From NCBI RefSeq assembly GCF_014192275.1, contig NZ_JACHXR010000001.1:434001-498000 (forward strand): a stretch of 64,000 bases of DNA, written 5' to 3'. This document shows positions 17,614-25,679 of the stretch, piece after piece. Origin of the DNA: Halomonas stenophila (lineage in GTDB: Bacteria > Pseudomonadota > Gammaproteobacteria > Pseudomonadales > Halomonadaceae). A program made the translations under genes and the position numbers. Positions within the stretch are counted from its first letter, which is position 1, and each line of letters starts with the position of its first letter. The notes under the pieces were generated by a model, which made no database searches, was not told the DNA's origin, and worked only from the letters and a program-made list of their open reading frames with translations.

Positions 17614-18417
17614 TCAACCGCGTGTAGAGGCTGCCCTGAGGTTGGCGTTGGGCGGTACGTTGATCAGGGCGAAGTCGGGGTGATCGTCGAGCCAGCCCTG
17701 GATTTCCGGGCAGGCCTGGAAGTAGGCACCGTGAAAGATCAGTGCCATCGGGCCTCGCGAGGCCAGGCGCGCGAACAGCGTCAGGTAATCGTCGGCGAGG
17801 GGCGGCGCGGTGAAGCAGCGGGTGTACAGGGCTCCGCGCTTGCCGTGCAGGTAGAGCTGATAGCGGCGGGAGGCGTTTTCCGCCGACGTGGCAGGCACCG
17901 CCACGCGAACGCCCCCCTGCCAGTGTGCGGCGCTGCCCTGGCCCAGGCGCTCGAGTGCCGGCTGCACCTGCTGGCGAAACCAGCGCCCTTCGCGGGAGCG
18001 ACGCCGGGCCAGATCGTCCAGCGCCATCGGGGATGGCTTGAGGTTCTGTGTGGCCAGCCAGTGTTCGATGGCACGGGGGGAGGCGTCGCCGGCCCCCGCA
18101 TCGCTGAGTGCCTGGGCCAGGGCGCGGCTGCTCCAGCCGGGCTCGTCGGTGTCGGGCCAGTGAGTGAGTCGCTGCCACAGCCGCCGCTGCAGTGTCTCGT
18201 CCAACCGATGAGCCTGGCCGGTGGGGCGGCCGCGGGGCCGAATCGGCACGGCTTCCCAGCCGCCTTCCCGGAAGGCCTTCCAGGCCGCCGAGACCGTGGG
18301 CGCGGAGAGCCCCGTTCGACGCGCGGACTCGGCCACCGTCAGTCCATCAAGGCGCAGGCGCACGGCTTCCAGACGGCGCTCGCTCACAGTTTCGGGCGAT
18401 AAATGTTTAGCGTTCAT
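17614..18417 (-). CDS. HTH protein derived from an IS630-like transposase, heading the cysD-cysNC operon
   Basis: A 267-residue protein. The N-terminus has a helix-turn-helix ('[20 protein letters not shown]', about residues 26-45) and a second winged-helix-like part to about residue 130. The C-terminal half looks like a DDE domain of IS630/Tc1 elements: '[15 protein letters not shown]' matches the family's block before NPIE. The catalytic acids are missing: DNA.H is replaced by FHGAYFQ, and the final NPIE/Glu part is cut off. No terminal inverted repeats or target duplication were seen. The frame is intact and the gene lies 31 bases from cysD, so it appears kept for a function, plausibly DNA binding and regulation of the sulfate-activation genes. 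That role is inference. Confidence 0.72.
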   Translation of the reverse strand: MNAKHLSPETVSERRLEAVRLRLDGLTVAESARRTGLSAPTVSAAWKAFREGGWEAVPIRPRGRPTGQAHRLDETLQRRLWQRLTHWPDTDEPGWSSRALAQALSDAGAGDASPRAIEHWLATQNLKPSPMALDDLARRRSREGRWFRQQVQPALERLGQGSAAHWQGGVRVAVPATSAENASRRYQLYLHGKRGALYTRCFTAPPLADDYLTLFARLASRGPMALIFHGAYFQACPEIQGWLDDHPDFALINVPPNANLRAASTRG

Positions 18418-18816
18418 TGTTACGCCAACTCTCTGATTTTTGAGGAGTTCGTAAGATGACTGCCATGTTTGGTGAACCGATATTTATCAGTAGCATAAAA
18501 CCCCTGGTGCAATCCCTCAAGTTTGCCTTCAATCTTCCAGGATGAACTGATGGAGGGGCGGTCGGGCAGCACGACGCTGAAGCTGATGAGTGCCAGTATG
18601 GTGCTGCCACATAAGACGGTAAGTGTTGAGGCGTTTGTAGGAACGCAGTGGGTTGCGCGATCCGTCGCGAAGCGGTGGTGGGGGGAGCCTCGGGCGCCTG
18701 GCGGCGCCATCGCCGATACGTCGGACCGGCGCTCCAACAGGGGGGGCTTCCAAAAAGGGGGGCTCCTGCAGAGCCGTGAAGTAACAACGAAGACGCGCAG
18801 GGAGGCGATGACGAGG
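18418..18816. other. Intergenic region with divergent promoters and a repeat
   Basis: About 400 bases separate the divergent HTH gene and the ElyC-like gene. The first 230 bases are AT-richer and probably hold the promoter for the cys operon, but no convincing -35/-10 pair stands out. The second half contains a dispersed palindromic repeat, annotated separately. No gene is seen. Confidence 0.6.
18687..18735 (+). repeat. Dispersed palindromic repeat, copy 1
   Basis: A 49-bp sequence starting GCCTCGGGCGCCTGGCGGCG and ending CGGACCGGCGCTCC recurs nearly base for base at 27544-27617; a shortened version lies near 25449. The core GGCGCC-TGGC-GGCGCC can form a hairpin. It is intergenic and REP-like in style. 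Confidence 0.85.
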
Positions 18817-19581
18817 ATGTATGATCTGCTGAAGACGCTGGTGGGGGAGCTGCTGCTGCCCTTGCCGGTGGCGCTGGGCCTGGGGGGGCTGGGGTTGCTG
18901 CTGGCCTGGTGGGGGCGGCGCCGGCTCGGCGCGAGCCTGGCCGTCGCGGGGCTGGCGCTGCTGGTGCTCTCGAGTTGGGCGCCGGTGGCCGATCGGTTGC
19001 TGGCGCCGCTCGAGGCGCGCTATCCCGCACTCGAGACGCTGCCGGAGGACGAGCCCCTGGCGGGCATCGTGGTGCTGGGCGGGGGCTGGGCGTGGCAGGC
19101 GCCCTGGACGGTCACCGGCCAGTTGACCGAGAGTTCGGCCATCCGCCTGATGGAGGGCGTGCGGCTGTGGCGCCAGCAGCCGTCGTTGCCGCTGGTGGTC
19201 ACGGGGGCCAGCCGCGCGCCCGGGGCTCGGCCGGTGGCCCATGGCTACGCCCGGGCCGCCCGTGAGCTGGGCGTGGCGCCGGACCGATTGCGGGTGCTGG
19301 ATTTTCCGACCGATACCGGCCTCGAGGCGCAGGCGGTGCGCGAGGCGCTGGGGAAGGGCGCGCGGGTAGCCTTGGTGACCTCGGCCTCGCATATGCCCAG
19401 GGCCATGCGGCATTTTCGGCGGGCTGGGCTCGAGCCAGTGGCCGCCCCCACCCATTACCTGGCCGAGCGGAGTCGCAAGGATAGCCTGGGGTATTGGGTC
19501 CCCTCGGCCACCGAGCTACGCAAGACCGAGCGGGCGATCCACGAGCACCTGGGGCAGCTGGCGGTAACCCTGGAGCATTAG
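18817..19581 (+). CDS. ElyC/SanA/YdcF-family (DUF218) envelope protein
   Basis: A roughly 255-residue protein with two N-terminal membrane helices (residues about 8-50) and a DUF218 domain: 'LAGIVVLGGGW', 'LVVTGASRAPG', 'VTSASHMPRA'. E. coli ElyC affects peptidoglycan and undecaprenyl-phosphate-linked steps at low temperature; the biochemical activity of the family is unclear. ATG 18817 is favoured because GGAGG lies 11 bases upstream; ATG 18808 is only two bases from that site. The 3' end overlaps the convergent ATP-grasp gene by four bases. In a polysaccharide locus a role in carrier-lipid balance is plausible. Confidence 0.8.
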   Translation: MYDLLKTLVGELLLPLPVALGLGGLGLLLAWWGRRRLGASLAVAGLALLVLSSWAPVADRLLAPLEARYPALETLPEDEPLAGIVVLGGGWAWQAPWTVTGQLTESSAIRLMEGVRLWRQQPSLPLVVTGASRAPGARPVAHGYARAARELGVAPDRLRVLDFPTDTGLEAQAVREALGKGARVALVTSASHMPRAMRHFRRAGLEPVAAPTHYLAERSRKDSLGYWVPSATELRKTERAIHEHLGQLAVTLEH

Positions 19582-20624
19582 GCCAGCACTCGCACCTTGA
19601 TACGCTCCAGTTCCTGGGCCATGCCCTCGCCGACGGGCATCTGCCACAGCACCTTGCCCCAGTTGTGGTTGCCCTCGAGGAGCAGCGGGCCGTCCGGGGT
19701 CACGGCGATGTCCCAGCCAATGACCCGGGCCTCGGTTTGCCGAAGGGCCGAGCGTTTCGCCAGGTCCAGTACCGCGTCCCACATCGGGATCGCCTTGCCC
19801 TGGAAGGTCTCGCCGGTCTTCGGATGGCGCTCGAACGTCCTGTCGATCAACGAAGCGCTGGCGATGGCCGGCCCGGAGATTACCCCACTGTCCAGGTCGA
19901 CGGGCACCGCCAGGCCGCCGGAGCCGAGGTTGTCCACCACCTTGCCGTTGGAGAAGCGTGCCCGGGCGAAGAGGAACTCGATCTCGCCCGCGGTGGTCAC
20001 GGCGGTGACCACCCGGATGGTGCTCAGGGCGTCCGGCGAGATGCGCTGGAGGTTCGGGTGATTGGTGAGTCGACGCTCGACGATATAGGTCCCGCCGCCC
20101 GCCGTGGCGCGGGCGAGCGCGCCTCGGCCGTCTTGTCTCAGTTCCTCGGCACTGAGGACGCTGGCGCCGGAGCCACATTGACCGTCGGCGGGCTTGATGA
20201 AGATGTCATGCCCTGCGGCCCGGAGCGCCTCGAGCAGGGGCTCGGGGTCGTCCGTGGCGGTATGGAACCGCGCGCTGCCGTCCATGAGCTCGCGATAGCG
20301 TTCGGTGAAGCGTGTCTTGTCGGCGAAGTCGCCGCGTATGGTGGCCGGGACGAAGCGCCGCTGCGCCAGCCACATGCCGACGGTGCCTACCCAGCGTTTG
20401 CGCTCGGCATGGAGCTTGTCGTAGAAGCCGAACAGGAAGTATTCCTCGGGCGAGGTACCGTAGCGGAAGGGGGCCAGGATCGAACCGACCAGCGCCCGAG
20501 CGCCGCCGCGTCGGGAGAGCGTCCGGGATTCCCGGGCAAATCGCAGGGTCTTGGGCCAGTCGGCCTTGACCAGGCAATAGCCGGCGCCGATGAAACGCAG
20601 GCCGGCAGTCATGACAGGATGCAT
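19578..20624 (-). CDS. ATP-grasp protein of the sugar-transfer-associated type
   Basis: A 348-residue protein with an ATP-grasp core: the nucleotide-binding loop 'IFIKPADGQCGSGASVL' and the metal-binding end 'LLLEGNHNWGKVLWQM'. It matches the group found beside glycosyltransferases (ATPgrasp_ST-like). Such enzymes join a carboxylate to an amine or hydroxyl with ATP, so it may attach an amino acid or other acid to a sugar. It points toward the ElyC-like gene and away from the TupA-like gene at 20901, with 276 bases between the divergent pair that show no other feature. The substrate is unknown. Confidence 0.78.
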   Translation of the reverse strand: MHPVMTAGLRFIGAGYCLVKADWPKTLRFARESRTLSRRGGARALVGSILAPFRYGTSPEEYFLFGFYDKLHAERKRWVGTVGMWLAQRRFVPATIRGDFADKTRFTERYRELMDGSARFHTATDDPEPLLEALRAAGHDIFIKPADGQCGSGASVLSAEELRQDGRGALARATAGGGTYIVERRLTNHPNLQRISPDALSTIRVVTAVTTAGEIEFLFARARFSNGKVVDNLGSGGLAVPVDLDSGVISGPAIASASLIDRTFERHPKTGETFQGKAIPMWDAVLDLAKRSALRQTEARVIGWDIAVTPDGPLLLEGNHNWGKVLWQMPVGEGMAQELERIKVRVLA

Positions 20625-20900
20625 GCTGGTTCCCTCGCTGCAAGAATGACCATCGCGCAGGCATCGACGATGGCATCGGCCACCCGACCCGTCGGCGGCC
20701 CCCCTGAGTAGCGAAACCCTGGCTGTTCGATTCGATTGTAGATGAGCCCGGCCGCGACGTGAGTGTCAAGCGCACGATCTTCGAGCCCTTCAACGGACGA
20801 CGTTGCGGCGGCCAGACGGCAAGGCGCTATCCTTCAGGCTTAAAGGGAGGCGGGGCACGCGGACCAGCGCGTTCCGTCACGATAGAGGGGAAGGCCCAGC

Positions 20901-21782
20901 ATGACGAAGTTGATGAGAAAATTTTATGATGTCCTGCCGGCGGCCGCCAAGGACCATATAAAGTTCGTCTCCCGGCTGCATTATCTTCCGAACTTCAAGC
21001 AGCCGAGAACCTACAACGAGAAAGTCAACTTCAGGAAGCGCCATTACACGTCCGAGCTATTCGCGCTATGTGCCGACAAGGTCAAGGTCAAGGACTATGT
21101 CCGGGATGCCGTGGGCAGCGAGGTCGTCATCGACAACCTGTTCGTGGGTGACTCGCTGGAACCGGCGCATTTGCAGGAGTTGATCATCGCCAATGATGGC
21201 GCGGTGTTGAAGACCAACCATAATTCCGGGACGGTGTTTATCTTCGACCGCGATACCGGCCGCGAGGAAATCGAGCATGCCTGCGCGGTGGTCGGCCGGG
21301 GGCTGGGCAAGGATTATGGGAAAATCAAGCGGGAGCCCTGGTACAGCGATATCACACCGAAGCTGCTGGTGGAACGTAAACTGCCCGTGAAAGCGGGCGA
21401 AGCCGCGCTGGATTACAAGTTCCACGTCTTCAAGCAGGGCGAGGGGTGCGATCCGGTGGTGATCCTGCATGTCGACTTCGATCGCTTCACCAACCACAGC
21501 CGCTCCTATTTCAGCGAGGACCTGGAGTGGCTACCCTTTGCCGTCAAGTATCCCTCGATTTATCACCGGATCGAACGGCCCGAGAACTACGAGCGGATGC
21601 TCGAGATCGTCAAGACCCTGGCCGAGCCGTTCTCCTATGTGCGTGTCGATCTCTATAACATTCGCGGCCGGATCTTCTTCGGAGAGATGACCTTCGCCCA
21701 CGCCGCGGGATTTGGGGCCTTCACCAGCAAGGCGTATGACCTGTGGATGGGCAATCTCTGGAAGTGTGATCCCAGGTACTGA
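20901..21782 (+). CDS. TupA-like ATP-grasp protein
   Basis: A 293-residue protein that reads like the TupA family (named for teichuronopeptide synthesis in Bacillus): 'YLPNFKQPRTYNEKVNFRKR' near the N-terminus, 'VLKTNHNSGTVFIFDRD' as nucleotide loop, 'DYKFHVFKQG' and 'VRVDLYNIRGRIFFGEMTF' at the metal site. TupA-like proteins are proposed to attach amino acids or glycosyl groups to surface polymers. The strong AGGGGAAGG ribosome site lies just before the ATG. Together with the divergent ATP-grasp gene it suggests amino-acid decoration of the polysaccharide. Confidence 0.82.
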   Translation: MTKLMRKFYDVLPAAAKDHIKFVSRLHYLPNFKQPRTYNEKVNFRKRHYTSELFALCADKVKVKDYVRDAVGSEVVIDNLFVGDSLEPAHLQELIIANDGAVLKTNHNSGTVFIFDRDTGREEIEHACAVVGRGLGKDYGKIKREPWYSDITPKLLVERKLPVKAGEAALDYKFHVFKQGEGCDPVVILHVDFDRFTNHSRSYFSEDLEWLPFAVKYPSIYHRIERPENYERMLEIVKTLAEPFSYVRVDLYNIRGRIFFGEMTFAHAAGFGAFTSKAYDLWMGNLWKCDPRY

Positions 21783-21837
21783 GGCGCCGGCCGGCCAGGC
21801 CGGGCGCGCCGACCGCATGATCCGACGGGGGAGGCGC

Positions 21838-22200
21838 TCAACGCCAGGCCTGATCGCTCTCTTCCCACAGGCGGTGCAGGTCTCGATCCTGGGTCATGTC
21901 GTAGAGCCGATAGCGTCGCGCGAGCCGCCGTCTCGCGTCAGCGCCGACCAGGCCATGTGCATATGGCTGCGGGTCGAGGTGGTGAAGAAGGCGTCCAGCG
22001 GCAGCGAGACGTAGATGCCCTTGTCGAAGCTGCCCTCGCCGTAGTCGTCGCCGGCATCCGTGAACGAGGCCCAGGCCCCATGACAGCCCCGGAGTCGAAT
22101 TCCCGCGAGAGGTCGAAGGTGGCGCCGAGATCCTTGGCCAGATAACGACCGACGCTGACCTTGGCGAGGACATCCTCGATTCCGGCATTCTGGCCGCAGA
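21838..22200 (-). pseudogene. 3' remnant of a yjbH-like (GfcD-type) exopolysaccharide gene
   Basis: Read on the minus strand and across frames, this stretch encodes the C-terminal end of a YjbH-like outer-membrane protein: 'VSVGRYLAKDLGATFDLSRE', then 'GAWASFTDAGDDYGEGSFDK', 'GIYVSLPLDAFFTTSTRS', and finally 'RRYRLYDMTQDRDLHRLW' ending at a stop at 21838-21840. At least two frameshifts separate these blocks, one near 22080 and one near 21925, so it cannot be translated intact. The upstream end stops close to an IS30 fragment, and the large N-terminal portion is missing. YjbH/GfcD proteins belong to exopolysaccharide and group-4 capsule secretion. Family assignment is from memory of the C-terminal motifs. 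Confidence 0.78.
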
Positions 22201-22237
22201 CACTGAGTGCAACACCTGATCTTTCAGGTAAAGTTTT

Positions 22238-22390
22238 GTGTCCATGTCCTATTCTGAACTCAGTATCGAAGAACGCGCCACGCTTCAGGTCAGCTTGGCT
22301 CACGGCATGAGTAGGTGGGAGATCGCTCGCTCGGTGGATCGGCCCCCTCAACCATCAGTCGCGAGATACAACGCAACCAGAAGCCCTGTG
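22238..22390 (+). pseudogene. IS30-family transposase remnant (N-terminal fragment)
   Basis: The reading frame starts 'MSYSELSIEERATLQVSLAH' and continues 'GMSRWEIARSVDRPP', the N-terminal HTH of IS30 transposases. After a one-base frameshift near 22345 the signature continues as 'STISREIQRNQ'. The rest of the transposase, including the DDE core, is absent. The fragment lies within about 40 bases of the yjbH remnant, suggesting an insertion that truncated that gene and later decayed. Bases 22391-22557 hold no recognisable feature. Confidence 0.82.
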
Positions 22391-22557
22391 GGTGATAATC
22401 CTTCCGGGATCGGTCTGCCGCGGCTCGGGGAGAGATTAACGACCGGGCCAATCTGCATATTGCACCCGTGACATGAAAGTATTGCTACAGGTGCAGGTGG
22501 TGAAACGCCCGTGTGGGTATGCAGGATACGCCGAACGGGCCCGAGGGGGAGTGAGGC

Positions 22558-23997
22558 ATGATACCGTCGGCGATCTGGCCGCGGCCAGTGGCGCAGGGCG
22601 ATGATCCCTGGCGTCGTGGCAATACCCTGCTGCTATGGGCCTTCGTATCGCTGTTGATCCTGGTGCCCTGGGGCTATGCGGCGGTGCCGCTGGCGGCCGG
22701 GCTGCTGGCGCTGTGCGGGATGTTGGCTCGCCGGGGGCTGACCCGCCAGTGCCCGGCCCTGCTGGATGGCGAGGATTGGGGCTGGTTGCTGGTACTGGCG
22801 ACCTTCGCCGGCCTGTGGTGCTGGGACGTGGCGCGCACCGGCGTATGGCCGGTGGCCGAGCATGGACGCGGCTGGCTGTTGCCGCTGTGGCCGCTGCTGG
22901 CGGCGGCGCTGCTGATCTGGCTACGCCGCCATCCGCCGTCGCGCATGGGCTGGTGGCTGGGCCTGCTGGTGGGCGGGCTGGGGGCCGGGGCGATTGCCGT
23001 ACACGAACGTTTCGTGCTCGGTGCCTACCGCGCCGACAACGGCATGAATGCCATTCCCTTCGGCAATCTCGCCCTGCTGCTGGGCGTGCTGGCGCTGGTG
23101 GCCCTGCTCGGGCGCCTGTCCCGTTCTCGGCGACCGTCTCCCTGGCTGACCGCGGCCCTGGGCCTGGCAGCGGTGGCCGGTGTCGCGGCCTCCTTCCTCT
23201 CCGGCACTCGCGGTGGCTGGGTGGTGGTGCCGCTGCTGGCATGGATGGGCTTTCGCGCCTTTCGCGGGGTCTTTCCCCGGCGTCGCCTGCTGATGGCGGC
23301 GGCGGGGTTCTGGGGGCTGCTGGCCGGGCTGGTCGCGATGACGGCCCTCACCGATTACGGGGTCTCCGTGCGTATCGAGAGGGCCGTGGATGATGTGCGC
23401 GACTATGTGGCGGAAGTCGATAGCGGCAGCTCCGTGGGGTTACGCCTGGAGATGTGGTATGCCGGCGGCCAGCTGTTTCTGGAGAGGCCGCTGACCGGCT
23501 GGGGCGAGGGACAGCTGCAGGCGGCCCGGGATGCGATGGTCGAGGCAGGCGTATTGCATCCGGAGGTGAGCCGGTATGATCAACTGCATAGCGATATCAT
23601 CGACACCACGGCGCGGCGCGGGGTGCTGGGCCTGCTGACGCTGGTCGCGCTGTACGGCGTGCCCGCCTGGCTGTTCGCCCGGCACCTGCATCGAAGCCGT
23701 GATCCCCAGACCCGAACGCTGGCCCTTTCCGGGCTGATGGTGGCCGTGGCCTTCGTGGATTTCGGCTTGACGCAGTCCATGCTGCGTGACGTGAGAGGGT
23801 TGAGCGGCTACCTGGGACTGAGCGTGGCCTGCTGGGTGTTGTTGAAGGCCCGTCTGGTGACCTTGAGGTTACGTGAGGCACCCGGGAGCTGTCCGAGTGG
23901 GGTGTCGGACGCCGCGAGGGGCGGCATCGCCGACAAGGGATCTGTCAAGATGTTCGAAGACGATACATCGGAAAGAGAGAAGGAGCCTGGGGAATGA
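22558..23997 (+). CDS. O-antigen ligase/polymerase-like membrane protein
   Basis: A 479-residue protein with about ten to eleven membrane helices and a large periplasmic loop ('[19 protein letters not shown]', 'LTGWGEGQL', '[17 protein letters not shown]'), the Wzy_C/WaaL pattern of O-antigen ligases, with the conserved Arg of 'GTRGGW' and His of 'LHSDI'. It would transfer undecaprenyl-linked polymer to an acceptor, or polymerise it. The last 40 residues are hydrophilic and encoded by GC-palindromic DNA (about 23903-23937) that resembles a repeat element read through by the gene. The stop overlaps the ugd start by four bases. Confidence 0.82.
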   Translation: MIPSAIWPRPVAQGDDPWRRGNTLLLWAFVSLLILVPWGYAAVPLAAGLLALCGMLARRGLTRQCPALLDGEDWGWLLVLATFAGLWCWDVARTGVWPVAEHGRGWLLPLWPLLAAALLIWLRRHPPSRMGWWLGLLVGGLGAGAIAVHERFVLGAYRADNGMNAIPFGNLALLLGVLALVALLGRLSRSRRPSPWLTAALGLAAVAGVAASFLSGTRGGWVVVPLLAWMGFRAFRGVFPRRRLLMAAAGFWGLLAGLVAMTALTDYGVSVRIERAVDDVRDYVAEVDSGSSVGLRLEMWYAGGQLFLERPLTGWGEGQLQAARDAMVEAGVLHPEVSRYDQLHSDIIDTTARRGVLGLLTLVALYGVPAWLFARHLHRSRDPQTRTLALSGLMVAVAFVDFGLTQSMLRDVRGLSGYLGLSVACWVLLKARLVTLRLREAPGSCPSGVSDAARGGIADKGSVKMFEDDTSEREKEPGE

Positions 23998-25337
23998 AGA
24001 TCACGATTTTCGGTACGGGGTATGTCGGGCTGGTGACCGGGACCTGCCTGGCCGATGTGGGGCACGACGTGATGTGCATGGATGTGGATGGCGACAAGAT
24101 CGCGCGGCTGCGCGAGGGCGTGATCCCCATCTACGAGCCGGGCCTCGAGGCGTTGGTGAAGAGCAACGTGGATGCCGGTCGGCTGCGCTTCACCACCGAC
24201 CCCGTCGAGGCGGTGGCCTTCGGCACCCTGCAGTTCATCGCCGTGGGCACGCCGCCGGATGCGGACGGCAGTGCCGACCTGCAATACGTGCTGACGGTGG
24301 CCGAGACCATCGGCCGGCATATGCAGGACTACAAGGTGATCGTCGACAAGTCCACCGTGCCGGTGGGAACGGCCGATCGGGTGCGTGGCAAGGTGGCCGA
24401 GACGCTGGCGGCCCGTGGCGAGGCACTCGACTTCGATGTCTGCTCCAACCCCGAGTTCCTCAAGGAGGGGGCGGCCATCGAGGACTTCACCTATGGCGCG
24501 CGCATCGTGGTGGGAACCGATTCGGAGCGGGTCAAGGAGCTGATGCGCGAGTGCTATGCCCCCTACAGCCGGCTCCATGACAAGATGATGTTCATGGACG
24601 TGCGCGCCGCGGAGCTGACCAAGTATGCGGCCAACGCCATGCTGGCCACCAAGATCAGTTTCATGAACGAGATCGCCAATCTCGCCGAGCGCCTGGGGGC
24701 GGACGTGGAGCAAGTGCGCCACGGCATCGGCAGCGACCCGCGCATTGGCTACCAGTTCATCTACCCGGGCTGTGGCTACGGCGGCTCCTGCTTCCCGAAG
24801 GACGTGCAGGCGCTGGCGCGCTCCGCCGCAGAGGTGGACTACCAGGCCGAGCTGCTCAACGCCGTGGAAGCGGTGAACCGCCGGCAGAAGCAGAACCTGT
24901 TCACCAAGCTCGACCAGGCCTTCGATGGCGACCTGGCGGGCAAGACCATCGCCTTGTGGGGGCTCTCCTTCAAGCCCAACACCGATGACATGCGCGATGC
25001 CCCGAGCCGTACCCTGATGGAGGCGGTGTGGAACGCCGGTGGCCGCGTGCAGGCCTTCGATCCCGAGGCCATGAAGGAGTGTCGCCGACTCTATGGGGAG
25101 CGTGACGACCTGACCCTGGTGGCCGACCGCATCCAGGCGGTGAAGGGGGCCGACGCCCTGGTGATCTGTACCGAGTGGAAGGAGTTCCGTAGCGTGGACT
25201 TCGCGTGGCTGAAGGCCAACCTGACCACGCCGGTGATCGTCGACGGCCGGAATCTCTATGACCCGCAGACTGTCAAGCGCGCCGGCCTGCTCTACTTCGG
25301 CGTGGGTCGCGGCGACTCGTTGCAGGCGGTCGTCTAG
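23994..25337 (+). CDS. ugd: UDP-glucose 6-dehydrogenase
   Basis: A 447-residue enzyme with Rossmann motif [10 protein letters not shown] at residues 7-16, catalytic Cys266 in [10 protein letters not shown], and normal length. It oxidises UDP-glucose to UDP-glucuronate with two NAD. The product feeds the two glucuronate 4-epimerases at 11571 and 12778 and makes the polymer acidic. It is translationally coupled to the ligase-like gene (ATGA overlap) and is followed by a strong terminator. Confidence 0.95.
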   Translation: MKITIFGTGYVGLVTGTCLADVGHDVMCMDVDGDKIARLREGVIPIYEPGLEALVKSNVDAGRLRFTTDPVEAVAFGTLQFIAVGTPPDADGSADLQYVLTVAETIGRHMQDYKVIVDKSTVPVGTADRVRGKVAETLAARGEALDFDVCSNPEFLKEGAAIEDFTYGARIVVGTDSERVKELMRECYAPYSRLHDKMMFMDVRAAELTKYAANAMLATKISFMNEIANLAERLGADVEQVRHGIGSDPRIGYQFIYPGCGYGGSCFPKDVQALARSAAEVDYQAELLNAVEAVNRRQKQNLFTKLDQAFDGDLAGKTIALWGLSFKPNTDDMRDAPSRTLMEAVWNAGGRVQAFDPEAMKECRRLYGERDDLTLVADRIQAVKGADALVICTEWKEFRSVDFAWLKANLTTPVIVDGRNLYDPQTVKRAGLLYFGVGRGDSLQAVV

Positions 25338-25380
25338 ACATGCTGGATTGACCTGACCCGCCGCGAACGTGATCCCCGCT

Positions 25381-25413
25381 GCCCCCTTGCGCCCAGCTGC
25401 GCAAGGGGGCTTT
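25381..25413 (+). terminator. Rho-independent terminator after ugd
   Basis: Arms GCCCCCTTGCGC and GCGCAAGGGGGC with a six-base loop are followed by TTT. The hairpin lies 43 bases after the ugd stop. Confidence 0.88.
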
Positions 25414-25679
25414 CGTATGGGGCCGCGCAGCGGCGGTGGGGATGCCTCGGCGCCTGGCGGAGATGTATCAGTTTCGTCATTCCTCGATGTGTAGGCAATT
25501 CGTGAATGCGTGGGGTGTGTGACGTGAAAAATTCAAGAAAAAGCGGGATGGACGTCACGCCAGCAGTTGCGCTGTACTGGTCAGCGGCACTTTTCATTAC
25601 CTGGAGTTACCTTGTGTCACCTGGCGTTACCTAGGGAGGGGTGGCTTTCGGTCACCTCACGACATTCGCGAGGGCTTCC
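25414..25679. other. Intergenic region with a partial repeat copy
   Basis: This is the rest of a 342-bp gap between ugd and the second asparagine-synthase homologue. It carries a shortened copy of the dispersed repeat (GATGCCTCGGCGCCTGGCGG at 25441-25460) and a direct repeat of 'TTACCT' variants near 25595-25632 (TTACCTGGAG, TTACCTTG, TTACCTAG). No gene is seen. Confidence 0.6.

Noticed and set aside
17614..18417. An active insertion sequence
   Set aside because: No terminal inverted repeats or target duplication, and the catalytic acids are missing.
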